From: Pseudoruminococcus sp964385235
Lineage (GTDB): Bacteria > Bacillota > Clostridia > Oscillospirales > Acutalibacteraceae
Direction: 5' to 3'
NCBI GenBank assembly: GCA_964385235.1
Contig: CAYLOD010000070.1
Coordinates: forward strand, 1-9,531
Length of the DNA stretch: 9,531 nucleotides
Part shown: one piece after another, positions 1 through 6,213 of the stretch
How the letters are laid out: the number at the start of each line of letters is the position of its first letter
How positions within the stretch are numbered: the stretch's first letter is position 1
Notes under the pieces: model-generated
Database searches by the model: none
The model's input: the letters and a program-made list of their open reading frames with translations, nothing else
Told to the model about the DNA's origin: nothing
Position numbers and translations under genes: made by a program

Positions 1-1342
1 CGCCAAGCCGTTTGATGATATAGTGCTTGACCGTGAAAGTCCCGTTTATGACGGCGGTCCTGATCCTGAAAAAAACGACAAAGTCATGCTCGTTCGCCAC
101 AGAGTTTCAAGAATTTATTATAACAAACATTTCTTTGATTATCCTATCAGCATGAAGCCCGAAACAATTAAAAATATGGGCTTGGCTACAACATTTGCCG
201 CGGGTTGCAGCTATATGAAGGCTGCTATAGCAAAAAAAGAGGAAAACTCACTCGAAAATTTTTATATAAACAGGTTCGGCAAAAAGCTGTACTCTATGTT
301 TTTTGAGGGCTACACCGAAAAGCTGTGGGGAAGACACCCCAGAGAGATTGCCGCGGACTGGGGTTCTCAGCGTGTTAAGGGTCTGTCAATCCGCACCCTG
401 CTGAAAGATATGTTTTCAAAAGCCTTTGGAAACAAAAAGAATAATAAAAATGTCGAAACTTCACTTATAGAACAATTCTGGTATCCGAAGTTCGGTCCCG
501 GTCAGCTATGGGAAACCGCGGCTGATGAGATAAAGCGCGCCGGCGGAAAAATCATGATGAACACGTCGGTTAAAGAGATTATCCTTGAGGAGGATAAAAT
601 TAAGTCTGTAAAATGTCAGACCAAAGACGGGAAAACGGTCGAAATTGACGGTGATATTTTTATTTCATCAATGCCGCTGAAAGATTTGGTTGCGGGTATT
701 CGCGGAGCGGAGATTCCCGAAAATATCAGTAAAATCGCAAATGGTCTGCCTTATCGCGATTTTGTGACTGTAGGTTTGCTGCTTCCCAAGCTGTCTCTGA
801 AAAATGAAACCGACATAAAAACTATGGGGAATATCGTCCCCGATTGCTGGATATATGTACAGGATACGAATGTAAAGCTTGGCAGGATACAGATATTCAA
901 TAACTGGTCGCCTTATATGGTCGCCGATGTTGAGAATACTGTTTGGGTCGGACTTGAATATTTTTGCAATGAGGGCGATGATTTCTGGAACAAAAGCGAT
1001 GATGAGTGTATAAAATTTGCCGTTGATGAACTTGTCAAGATGGGAATTATTGAAAGCGGCGATGTTCTCGATTCGCACCGTGAGCGGGTAAAAAAGGCAT
1101 ATCCGGCATACTTTGACACATATTCTCAAATAAACGAGCTTATAGAGTATCTCAACAAAATCTCAAACCTGTATTGTGTCGGCAGAAACGGTCAGCACAG
1201 ATACAATAATATGGATCACTCAATGCTTACCTCTATACGCGCGGCGGAGCTTATCAGATCGGGAAACCCCGATAAATCCTCCGTATGGCAGGTAAACACC
1301 GAAAAGGATTATCACGAGTCCTCCGACTCAAAAAATCAATAA
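1..1342 (+). CDS. FAD-dependent amine-oxidase-like oxidoreductase (UDP-galactopyranose mutase/protoporphyrinogen oxidase-like), 5' truncated
   Basis: The reading frame is open from the left edge (first full codon at position 2) to TAA at 1340-1342, giving 446 visible residues. The N-terminal Rossmann FAD-binding glycine motif must lie upstream of the window; the GTG at 23 is internal, not a start. The visible part resembles the COG1232 amine-oxidase-like group that includes UDP-galactopyranose mutase-like proteins: a KVMLVRHRVSRIYY segment, a conserved FFEGYTEKLWGRHPREIA block (about residue 100 of the visible part), a YPKFGPGQLWE block, and a C-terminal FAD-contact region with YCVGRNGQHRYNNMDHSM. 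Members often sit in polysaccharide or lipid-modification loci, but no such neighbour is visible here. The substrate cannot be assigned. The family call is confident and the reaction is not. The gene ends at a strong hairpin and faces a minus-strand operon. Confidence 0.8.
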   Translation, partial: AKPFDDIVLDRESPVYDGGPDPEKNDKVMLVRHRVSRIYYNKHFFDYPISMKPETIKNMGLATTFAAGCSYMKAAIAKKEENSLENFYINRFGKKLYSMFFEGYTEKLWGRHPREIAADWGSQRVKGLSIRTLLKDMFSKAFGNKKNNKNVETSLIEQFWYPKFGPGQLWETAADEIKRAGGKIMMNTSVKEIILEEDKIKSVKCQTKDGKTVEIDGDIFISSMPLKDLVAGIRGAEIPENISKIANGLPYRDFVTVGLLLPKLSLKNETDIKTMGNIVPDCWIYVQDTNVKLGRIQIFNNWSPYMVADVENTVWVGLEYFCNEGDDFWNKSDDECIKFAVDELVKMGIIESGDVLDSHRERVKKAYPAYFDTYSQINELIEYLNKISNLYCVGRNGQHRYNNMDHSMLTSIRAAELIRSGNPDKSSVWQVNTEKDYHESSDSKNQ

Positions 1343-1350
1343 CTGTTACC

Positions 1351-1399
1351 GCACCGCATAATTATGGGTACATAAGCCTCATAATTATGCGGTGCGATT
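1351..1399. terminator. Hairpin terminator between convergent genes
   Basis: A perfect 16-bp inverted repeat (1351-1366 with 1380-1395, 13-nt loop) starts 8 bases after the oxidoreductase stop codon. On the plus strand it is followed by GATTTTC, a short T run, so it should terminate the upstream plus-strand gene. It lies 41 bases past the end of the minus-strand gene at 1436 and may also stop that transcript, although the T run on that side is farther from the stem. Confidence 0.85.
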
Positions 1400-1435
1400 T
1401 TCTGTCGAAATCACTGTGACATGGCGAAACGCCGG

Positions 1436-1930
1436 TTATACAACCGATACCGTAAAGGTAAGCATATCTGTGTAGTTCCCGGCAAAGACGGCATTATCCT
1501 TTCTTAGATCTGTTTCAAAGTTCAGAATCGCCCAGCCTGTATTATCGCCGGCTTTAACAGTCAGTATATTAAAATCGTTTTGATCCGTAACAGGATTTTG
1601 GTTTACCTTAAGATCATAGTCGATGTATCCGTCACCGTTTTTCATCTTAAAATCATTAAGGCTTGACACCTTAACACTCAGGGTGTTTCCCTCGTTTATA
1701 AATACATCGCTTGCCAATAAAGATCTTTCGACAGTTTTTTCTGTGTCGGTAAAGGTTACGCTTGCGGGGATAGTAACGGTGTATGTTACCCCCAGGTCAT
1801 AACCTATATTGATCGTTCCGCTTTTTTCCTGTGAGCTCTGAGTTATTACAGAATCTGACGCGGCAAGTGTACCGAATGACATACCCGTAACGATCATGCC
1901 GGACATAATAACAGATAATAATTTTTTCAT
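1436..1930 (-). CDS. Small secreted surface protein with signal peptide (function unknown)
   Basis: This encodes a 164-residue protein. It starts with a clear Sec signal peptide: MKK, a hydrophobic core (about residues 4-20) and likely cleavage after LAA at residue 24. The mature part is predicted all-beta, with a VTYTVTIPASVTF segment (48-60) and a YTDMLTFTVSVV C-terminus (153-164). The TVTIP strand followed by a final 'Y-T-D-x-L-T-F' strand recurs in small secreted or cell-surface proteins of Clostridia that resemble WxL/adhesin-type beta sandwiches; this is recall of a pattern, not a search result. No LPXTG motif, lipobox or catalytic motif is seen. The start is supported by GGAGG at 1938-1942, seven bases upstream. 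The gene lies 33 bases downstream of the membrane-protein gene on the same strand, so the two probably form one operon and one surface structure. Secretion is well supported; the role is unknown. Confidence 0.8.
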   Translation of the reverse strand: MKKLLSVIMSGMIVTGMSFGTLAASDSVITQSSQEKSGTINIGYDLGVTYTVTIPASVTFTDTEKTVERSLLASDVFINEGNTLSVKVSSLNDFKMKNGDGYIDYDLKVNQNPVTDQNDFNILTVKAGDNTGWAILNFETDLRKDNAVFAGNYTDMLTFTVSVV

Positions 1931-1963
1931 TCAAATTCCTCCAAAATAAATCATGCTAAGTTT

Positions 1964-2533
1964 TTACCCGACTATAAGCTTTGTTTTCATATCAGCGTTG
2001 TTTGTGAGAGCCTTTTCCTCGTTCATGCGATATGGCTGTACATGAACTACAGCATCATATACACCCTTTTCAAGCCCGTGCGTAAGCGTTATATGGTTAA
2101 TATGCCGCCCCGGTTCAACAAGGTCGGAGGTGTACAGCACTTCAAATTTCGTCCCGCTTTTATTATAAAGTCTAAGCTCAAAGGCGAGATAATACAGTCC
2201 TGAATTTTCCTTTGGGTTATAAAAATCAACCAAGATTTCTTTTTCATTAGCCGGAATAGTAATAGCTCCTCTTCCTGAAATTGATACGCCCTGCTCTTTA
2301 TCAATACTTTCTTTTGACGACTGATAATCATTTGTATTTGAATCTATTATCATATCAACTCCGCCGTAATTTTCGCTTGGAGCGCTGTTTTCCAAAACGC
2401 TTTCGGTATTTTTTTCTCTATCCGCAGTCGTTTTACCGATTACTATTCCGAGCATCAAAAGAATAAACAGTATTAAAATAAGCAGGCATTTTATTTTACA
2501 GTTCTTTTCATCGCTTTCACATTCTTTTTTCAT
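1964..2533 (-). CDS. Single-pass membrane protein with extracytoplasmic beta domain (function unknown)
   Basis: This encodes a 189-residue protein. A short charged N-terminus (residues 1-15) precedes one hydrophobic helix (about 16-33, rich in Leu and Ile), then a polar, low-complexity linker (34-82), then a compact domain (about 84-189) with GRGAITIPANEK, YNPKEN, YTSDLVEPGRHI, LEKGVYDAVV and a final KTKLIVG strand. Similar 'ITIP ... NP-N-C/G-Y ... LW/YTSDLVEPG ... G-Y' domains occur in Clostridia membrane-anchored proteins of unknown function, often near secreted beta-rich proteins like the neighbour (from memory). The topology is probably N-in with the domain outside. An upstream GTG at 2584 would add 17 residues, but ATG at 2533 is preferred because AAGAAGTGAG precedes it at proper spacing and the helix then sits near the N-terminus. 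It is the first gene of a two-gene operon with the secreted protein at 1436-1930. Confidence 0.75.
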   Translation of the reverse strand: MKKECESDEKNCKIKCLLILILFILLMLGIVIGKTTADREKNTESVLENSAPSENYGGVDMIIDSNTNDYQSSKESIDKEQGVSISGRGAITIPANEKEILVDFYNPKENSGLYYLAFELRLYNKSGTKFEVLYTSDLVEPGRHINHITLTHGLEKGVYDAVVHVQPYRMNEEKALTNNADMKTKLIVG

Positions 2534-2648
2534 TATCTCACTTCTTTTCAATAATAGCGCCGCACTTCTAAGCTTTGATTGCACATTGCTTTCCCTGAAC
2601 GACAGATATTTTCAACACCTTTAATTAACAGGATAAAATCATGCGGCG

Positions 2649-2677
2649 ATTATAACAGGGTTTGTCCTTCTAAAAAT
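2649..2677 (-). promoter_or_regulatory. Extended -10 promoter for the minus-strand surface operon
   Basis: Read on the minus strand, TGTTATAAT (plus coordinates 2649-2657) is a perfect -10 hexamer with the TG of an extended -10. The matching -35 position, 17 bases upstream (2672-2677), reads ATTTTT, which is poor, as is common with extended -10 promoters. Transcription would start near 2642, leaving a leader of about 110 bases before the ATG at 2533. Inferred from sequence only. Confidence 0.55.
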
Positions 2678-2738
2678 ATGATATGAAAATACATATAGAA
2701 CCGTTACCGTTCACTGCCGTAAAAGTAAAATTAAAAGA

Positions 2739-2769
2739 CCGAACCTTCGCAGACTATTCGCGGGTTCGG
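2739..2769 (-). terminator. Intrinsic terminator-like hairpin, minus orientation
   Basis: Seven base pairs (CCGAACC with GGTTCGG), a 2-nt bulge and three further pairs enclose a 9-nt loop. The minus strand continues TCTTTTAATTTT, a good U tract; the plus strand continues CATTTCTGC, which is not. The orientation is therefore minus. No protein-coding gene on the minus strand leads into it, which is the main reason for suspecting a small RNA. Confidence 0.55.
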
Positions 2770-2802
2770 CATTTCTGCTATGCTCAACAAAATATATTGT
2801 TC

Positions 2803-2837
2803 ATTGAAGCAGACAAAGCATCAATATCTGCTTCAAT
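2803..2837. repeat. Perfect 11-bp inverted repeat
   Basis: ATTGAAGCAGA (2803-2813) pairs perfectly with TCTGCTTCAAT (2827-2837) across 13 bases. Neither side has a strong T run. It could be the 5' hairpin of a small RNA, a regulator binding site upstream of the metabolic operon promoter, or a weak terminator. Confidence 0.6.
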
Positions 2838-2887
2838 TTAATTAACTATAATAAATAAGCTTATGTGACTTTTTTAAGTTTTTCGAC

Positions 2888-2916
2888 TTGATATTTTAAC
2901 AAATTTATTCTATAAT
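2888..2916 (+). promoter_or_regulatory. Sigma-A promoter of the transcarboxylase operon
   Basis: TTGATA (2888-2893) and TATAAT (2911-2916) are separated by exactly 17 bases. This is one mismatch from the consensus -35 and a perfect -10. Transcription should start near 2923, giving a leader of about 40 bases before the ATG at 2962. Such a strong site fits a highly expressed central-metabolism operon. Confidence 0.85.
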
Positions 2917-2961
2917 GGTTAAGTGTGAATTTGTTTTTTGCAAATGAATGGAGGAAAAGGG

Positions 2962-4326
2962 ATGGGAATCGTGAATAAAAATGATGTTCTTTCAAAAGCA
3001 ATAGGTGAAATAGAAACATCAAAAGGCTATAAACGCTTGCAGAAGTTTTTTGACGATGCCGCCTTTACTCAGGTGGACGCTTTTGCAAAATCCGAGAGCG
3101 GATATACCGAGGCCGTCGCGGGTTATGGATATGTTAACGGCACGGGTGTTTATGCTATTGCTCAGAACAGCGATTTCAGCGGAGGTGCAATGTCACAGGC
3201 TCAGGCCGCAAAAATCAAAAAAGTTTACGATCTTGCGTTAAAGACCGGCGTTCCCATTGTGACACTTTATGATTCTATCGGCGGCAGGCTCTCAGAGGGA
3301 GCGCGGCTTTTGACGGCTTACGGCGACATTCTTAAGATGTCGTCAGCGCTTTCGGGAGTAGTTCCGCAGATTTCCGTAGTTCTGGGTCCGTGCCTCGGAA
3401 CTCAAGCTCTTATAGCTGCCTGCGGCGACGTTGTTATTATTTCCAAGGGCGCGGAGCTTTCTCTTGACGTCAATACAGGAGTAACCGCCGAATCCGCCGC
3501 GAAAAACGGCACAGCGCATATACTCGCGGAGAATGAGGAAGAGGCTGTCGCGTTTGCCCGTGATGTTGTGTCAATGCTCCCCTCGAATAATATTGAAACC
3601 GCCGCGGGTTTTGAATTTGCCGAGCCCGAAGCGGCTGTTACAGATAAAACAGCCGCCGGAAATATTCCGGAGCTTATCGCCGATGAGGGCAGTTTCATAG
3701 AGCTTTCCTCTGAATTTGGAAAGGGCGTTGTTACGGCTCTCGCGACAATAACGGGCGTGACTGTGGGCATGATAGGAACTGCGAATAAGGAACTTGCAGG
3801 CGACGATTGCACAAAAGCGGCACGCTTTGTCCGCTTCTGCGACGCGTTCTCGCTTCCTGTCATAACGGTTGTTGACGCGGAAAAATTCTGCTGTGTTAAG
3901 TCTGCCGCAAGGCTCTCAAGCGCCTACTCGGAAGCCACAACGCCAAAGATAACTATCATTTCCGGCGAAGCGTACGGCGCGCTTTATGTAGCGCTTGCGG
4001 GTACAGGCGCAAACGCGGATATTACATTTGCGTATCCGGGCGCTTCCGTTTCCCCGCTCAATCCTGCCGCAGAAGCTGTAATTATGATGGGAGACGATTT
4101 CGGCAAATCTCTGAAAGGCTCAAAAAATCCTCAAGCTGACAGAGACGCTCTAATCAAAAGATTTAAAAAGGAAAACTGCTCTGTGCTCGACGCCGCTGCC
4201 GAGGGCTATGTCGAGGATATTATAGCTCCCGCCGCGACAAGAGCCAAGACTGCGGCAGCTCTTGATATGCTTATCGGCAAGAGAGTTCAAAGACTTCCCA
4301 AAAAGCACAATAACCTGTTTATTTGA
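2962..4326 (+). CDS. Biotin-dependent carboxyltransferase, 12S/MmdA-like, shortened
   Basis: This encodes 454 residues of the acyl-CoA carboxyltransferase (crotonase-fold) family, which moves a carboxyl group between biotin on a carrier protein and an acyl-CoA. The N-terminal half shows DSIGGRLSEGARLLTAYGD (104-122), SGVVPQISVVLGPCLG (131-146) and a VTAES...NGTAHI...EA block (174-195) followed by LPSNN (206-210). The C-terminal half shows KAARFVRFCDAFSLPV (285-300), AYSEATTPKITII (321-333) and the typical end GYVEDII...TRAKTAAAL...KKHNN (415-451). Family members usually have about 500-520 residues. Here the conserved PGF-PG-QE-GIIRHGAK segment is replaced by a short stretch (305-322) with no glycine. 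Methylmalonyl-CoA is the likely substrate given the neighbours, but malonyl-CoA or glutaconyl-CoA is possible. ATG 2962 is chosen over TTG 2938 because GGAGG (2950-2954) lies seven bases before it. It is first in the operon. Confidence 0.85.
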   Translation: MGIVNKNDVLSKAIGEIETSKGYKRLQKFFDDAAFTQVDAFAKSESGYTEAVAGYGYVNGTGVYAIAQNSDFSGGAMSQAQAAKIKKVYDLALKTGVPIVTLYDSIGGRLSEGARLLTAYGDILKMSSALSGVVPQISVVLGPCLGTQALIAACGDVVIISKGAELSLDVNTGVTAESAAKNGTAHILAENEEEAVAFARDVVSMLPSNNIETAAGFEFAEPEAAVTDKTAAGNIPELIADEGSFIELSSEFGKGVVTALATITGVTVGMIGTANKELAGDDCTKAARFVRFCDAFSLPVITVVDAEKFCCVKSAARLSSAYSEATTPKITIISGEAYGALYVALAGTGANADITFAYPGASVSPLNPAAEAVIMMGDDFGKSLKGSKNPQADRDALIKRFKKENCSVLDAAAEGYVEDIIAPAATRAKTAAALDMLIGKRVQRLPKKHNNLFI

Positions 4327-4362
4327 TTATTTTATCCCGGTTTAAGAAAGGATGTCAATAAT

Positions 4363-4725
4363 ATGAAAAATCTTAAGATCACCGTAAACGGTGTTGCATA
4401 TGATGTTCAGGTCGAGGAGCTTGGAGGTTCCGCGCCCGCCTCTTCTCCCGCTCCAAAAGCGGTTGCCGCCGCGTCCGCCGCACCCGCTCCCGTTTCTTCC
4501 GCTCCGGCTGACGGTGAGCCTGTCAGCTCGCCTATGCCCGGTACTATTGTTTCTGTTGCCGTTACCGCCGGACAGACCGTAAAGGCAGGAGATGTTCTTG
4601 TAGTTCTTGAAGCCATGAAGATGGAAAACGAGATTAAAGCTCCTATCGACGGCACGGTAAACTCTGTAAACGTAAACAAGGGAGATGCTGTAGAGTCCGG
4701 CACTCTGCTTGTAACAATCGGTTAA
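4363..4725 (+). CDS. Biotin carboxyl carrier protein, 1.3S-like transcarboxylase subunit
   Basis: This encodes 120 residues, close to the 123 of the Propionibacterium 1.3S subunit. A short N-terminal beta segment (1-20) is followed by an Ala/Pro/Ser-rich flexible linker (about 21-52) and then a biotinyl domain (about 53-120). The domain has PMPG (57-60), EAMKMENEI (83-91) with biotinyl-lysine K86, and the mirror turn KGDAVESG (106-113). The biotin arm should swing between the 12S-like active site encoded upstream and the 5S-like site encoded downstream. The gene starts 36 bases after the carboxyltransferase stop and is preceded by GAAAGGA at 4346-4352. It carries no fused catalytic domain, so it is the stand-alone carrier of a multi-subunit enzyme. 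It could equally serve as the gamma/biotin subunit of a decarboxylase. Confidence 0.92.
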   Translation: MKNLKITVNGVAYDVQVEELGGSAPASSPAPKAVAAASAAPAPVSSAPADGEPVSSPMPGTIVSVAVTAGQTVKAGDVLVVLEAMKMENEIKAPIDGTVNSVNVNKGDAVESGTLLVTIG

Positions 4726-4741
4726 TCGGGAGGTCATGTCT

Positions 4742-6145
4742 ATGGCTAAGAAAAAAATACTTGTTACGGAAACAGCGCTTCGTGACGCTCATCAGTCGCT
4801 CATGGCTACGCGTATGCCAATCGAGGATATGCTTCCGATACTTGATAAGATGGATAAAATCGGCTATCATTCTATAGAATGCTGGGGAGGAGCGACATTT
4901 GACGCCTGTCTGCGCTTTTTAAACGAGGATCCGTGGGAAAGACTGAGGATCCTCCGTAAAAAACTCCCCAATACAAAGCTTCAAATGCTTTTTCGCGGTC
5001 AGAATATGCTCGGATATCGTCATTATGCGGACGACGTACTTGAATATTTCGTACAGCGTTCGGTAGCCAACGGTATCGATGTCATCAGGATTTTTGATGC
5101 TCTCAATGATATAAAAAATCTTCAGGTAGCTATCAAGGCGGCTAAGAAAGAGGGTGCGCACGCACAGGTAGCTATCTCCTATACGACAGGTCCCGTATTT
5201 ACACTTGAATATTATGTGGAATACGCTAAGAGAATTGCCGACGCGGGAGCTGATTCCATAGGTATCAAGGATATGGCGGCGCTTCTCACTCCATACGAAA
5301 CATATGACCTCGTCAAGGCGATAAAGGAAGCTGTTGACTTGCCGATTCAGCTTCATATACATTATACTTCGGGTCTTGCCTCAATGTGTCTGTTGAAAGG
5401 CATTGAGGCGGGAGCGGATATAATAGACACAGCCATATCTCCGTTCGCTCTCGGAACGTCGCACGCGCCTACTGAATCAATGGTCGCGGCGCTAAGCGGT
5501 ACCGATTACGACACGGGTCTTGACCTTATGGCGCTTGCGGAAGTCAGAGATTACTTCATGAAACTCAGAAAGAAGTATATTGACAACGGACTTCTTGATA
5601 CGTCAATGCTTGCTACGGACGCCAAAGCGCTCATATATCAGGTTCCCGGAGGTATGCTTTCAAATCTTCTCTCACAGCTCAAACAGGCCGGCAAAGCCGA
5701 TAAACTTAACGAGGTTCTTGAGGAAGTACCTCGCGTCCGTAAAGATGCGGGTTATCCGCCGCTCGTCACTCCGACGTCACAGATCGTCGGTACGCAGGCA
5801 GTATTCAATGTCATTACGGGTGAGCGGTACAAAATGTGCAACGACCAGTTTAAGGGTCTTGTCGCGGGTAAGTATGGAACAACTCCGGTTCCTATTGATG
5901 AGGATTTCAGGAGAAAAATTATCGGTGATGAGAAAGTTATCGACTGCCGTCCTGCGGATCTTCTCAAGCCTGAACTTGACAGTCTGAGAGAGGAAATTTC
6001 CGAATGGATTGAGCATGAAGAGGACGTTCTTTCCTATGCACAGTTCCCGAAAGTCGCCCTCGACTTTTTTAAGAAACGCAGAAATAAAAAGTACGGTATT
6101 GATTCAAAAAATGCTGACTTAAAGGAAAAAATCCACGCTGTTTAA
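4742..6145 (+). CDS. Transcarboxylase 5S-like / oxaloacetate decarboxylase alpha-like subunit
   Basis: This encodes 467 residues of the pyruvate/oxaloacetate carboxyltransferase family (TIM barrel followed by the PYC/OADA C-terminal domain), which exchanges a carboxyl group between biotin and pyruvate. Metal-site residues are visible: D15 in ETALRDAHQS, K176 in GIKDMAALLTP (the carbamylated lysine of the family) and H205/H207 in QLHIHYTSG. ECWGGATFD, LFRGQN and VIRIFDALND are also characteristic. No biotinyl domain is fused at the C-terminus; the carrier is the separate gene just upstream. ATG 4742 is preferred over ATG 4736 because GGGAGG (4728-4733) is eight bases from the former and only two from the latter. 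The name oadA would fit the family, but no oadB-type membrane partner is nearby, so the 5S transcarboxylase role is favoured. A terminator follows directly. Confidence 0.9.
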   Translation: MAKKKILVTETALRDAHQSLMATRMPIEDMLPILDKMDKIGYHSIECWGGATFDACLRFLNEDPWERLRILRKKLPNTKLQMLFRGQNMLGYRHYADDVLEYFVQRSVANGIDVIRIFDALNDIKNLQVAIKAAKKEGAHAQVAISYTTGPVFTLEYYVEYAKRIADAGADSIGIKDMAALLTPYETYDLVKAIKEAVDLPIQLHIHYTSGLASMCLLKGIEAGADIIDTAISPFALGTSHAPTESMVAALSGTDYDTGLDLMALAEVRDYFMKLRKKYIDNGLLDTSMLATDAKALIYQVPGGMLSNLLSQLKQAGKADKLNEVLEEVPRVRKDAGYPPLVTPTSQIVGTQAVFNVITGERYKMCNDQFKGLVAGKYGTTPVPIDEDFRRKIIGDEKVIDCRPADLLKPELDSLREEISEWIEHEEDVLSYAQFPKVALDFFKKRRNKKYGIDSKNADLKEKIHAV

Positions 6146-6168
6146 TTTGCGGCATAAGATATTTGCCA

Positions 6169-6195
6169 AAGCGGTGCCGTTTGGCGCCGCTTTTT
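6169..6195 (+). terminator. Intrinsic terminator inside the operon
   Basis: AAGCGGTGCC (6169-6178) pairs with GGCGCCGCTT (6183-6192) across the loop GTTT, with one G-U pair, and five Ts (6191-6195) close it. This is a textbook terminator 23 bases after the 5S-like gene. The next gene starts only 19 bases later and no clear promoter precedes it, so partial read-through probably lowers expression of the dehydrogenase genes relative to the transcarboxylase. Confidence 0.85.
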
Positions 6196-6213
6196 GAGCA
6201 TATAAGGGGATTG

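Larger units (their letters stand above)
2730..2840 (-). ncRNA. Candidate small RNA ending in an intrinsic terminator
   Basis: Read on the minus strand, this segment has the layout of a bacterial small RNA. A perfect 11-bp stem (2827-2837 with 2803-2813, 13-nt loop) comes first, then an A/U-rich single-stranded stretch of about 33 nt. A second stem follows, CCGAACC/CGC pairing with GCG/GGTTCGG with a 2-nt bulge (2739-2769), and then the U-rich tract TCTTTTAATTTT. No reading frame of note lies in it. TATTAT/TATAGT-like hexamers just upstream (about 2846-2853) could be a -10, but no convincing -35 is visible. The alternative is that the two hairpins only insulate the divergent promoters or are remnants of a lost gene's 3' end. 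Confidence 0.35.

Noticed and set aside
668..1129. 153-residue minus-strand open frame inside the oxidoreductase gene
   Set aside because: It is a shadow of a well-supported plus-strand gene, with no ribosome site and no recognisable domain.
2534..2584. Seventeen-residue N-terminal extension of the membrane protein from GTG 2584
   Set aside because: The internal ATG 2533 has a better ribosome site and puts the membrane helix near the N-terminus; the extension cannot be fully excluded.
2929..2949. Small ATTTG/CAAAT hairpin before the first operon gene, considered as a riboswitch or thermosensor
   Set aside because: Only five A/T-rich pairs, and the leader is about 40 bases, too short for a known riboswitch.
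3402..3863. 153-residue Ser/Ala-rich minus-strand open frame in the carboxyltransferase gene
   Set aside because: Low-complexity antisense shadow of Ala/Gly-rich coding sequence; the plus-strand gene carries clear family motifs.
4342..4737. Gly/Arg-rich and Ala/Pro-rich minus-strand frames over the biotin carrier gene
   Set aside because: They mirror the Ala/Pro-rich linker on the other strand; composition alone explains the open frames.
6163..6213. N-terminal extension of the D-2-hydroxyacid dehydrogenase
   Set aside because: The extension would be encoded by the terminator hairpin; a ribosome site just upstream supports ATG 6214 or TTG 6220.
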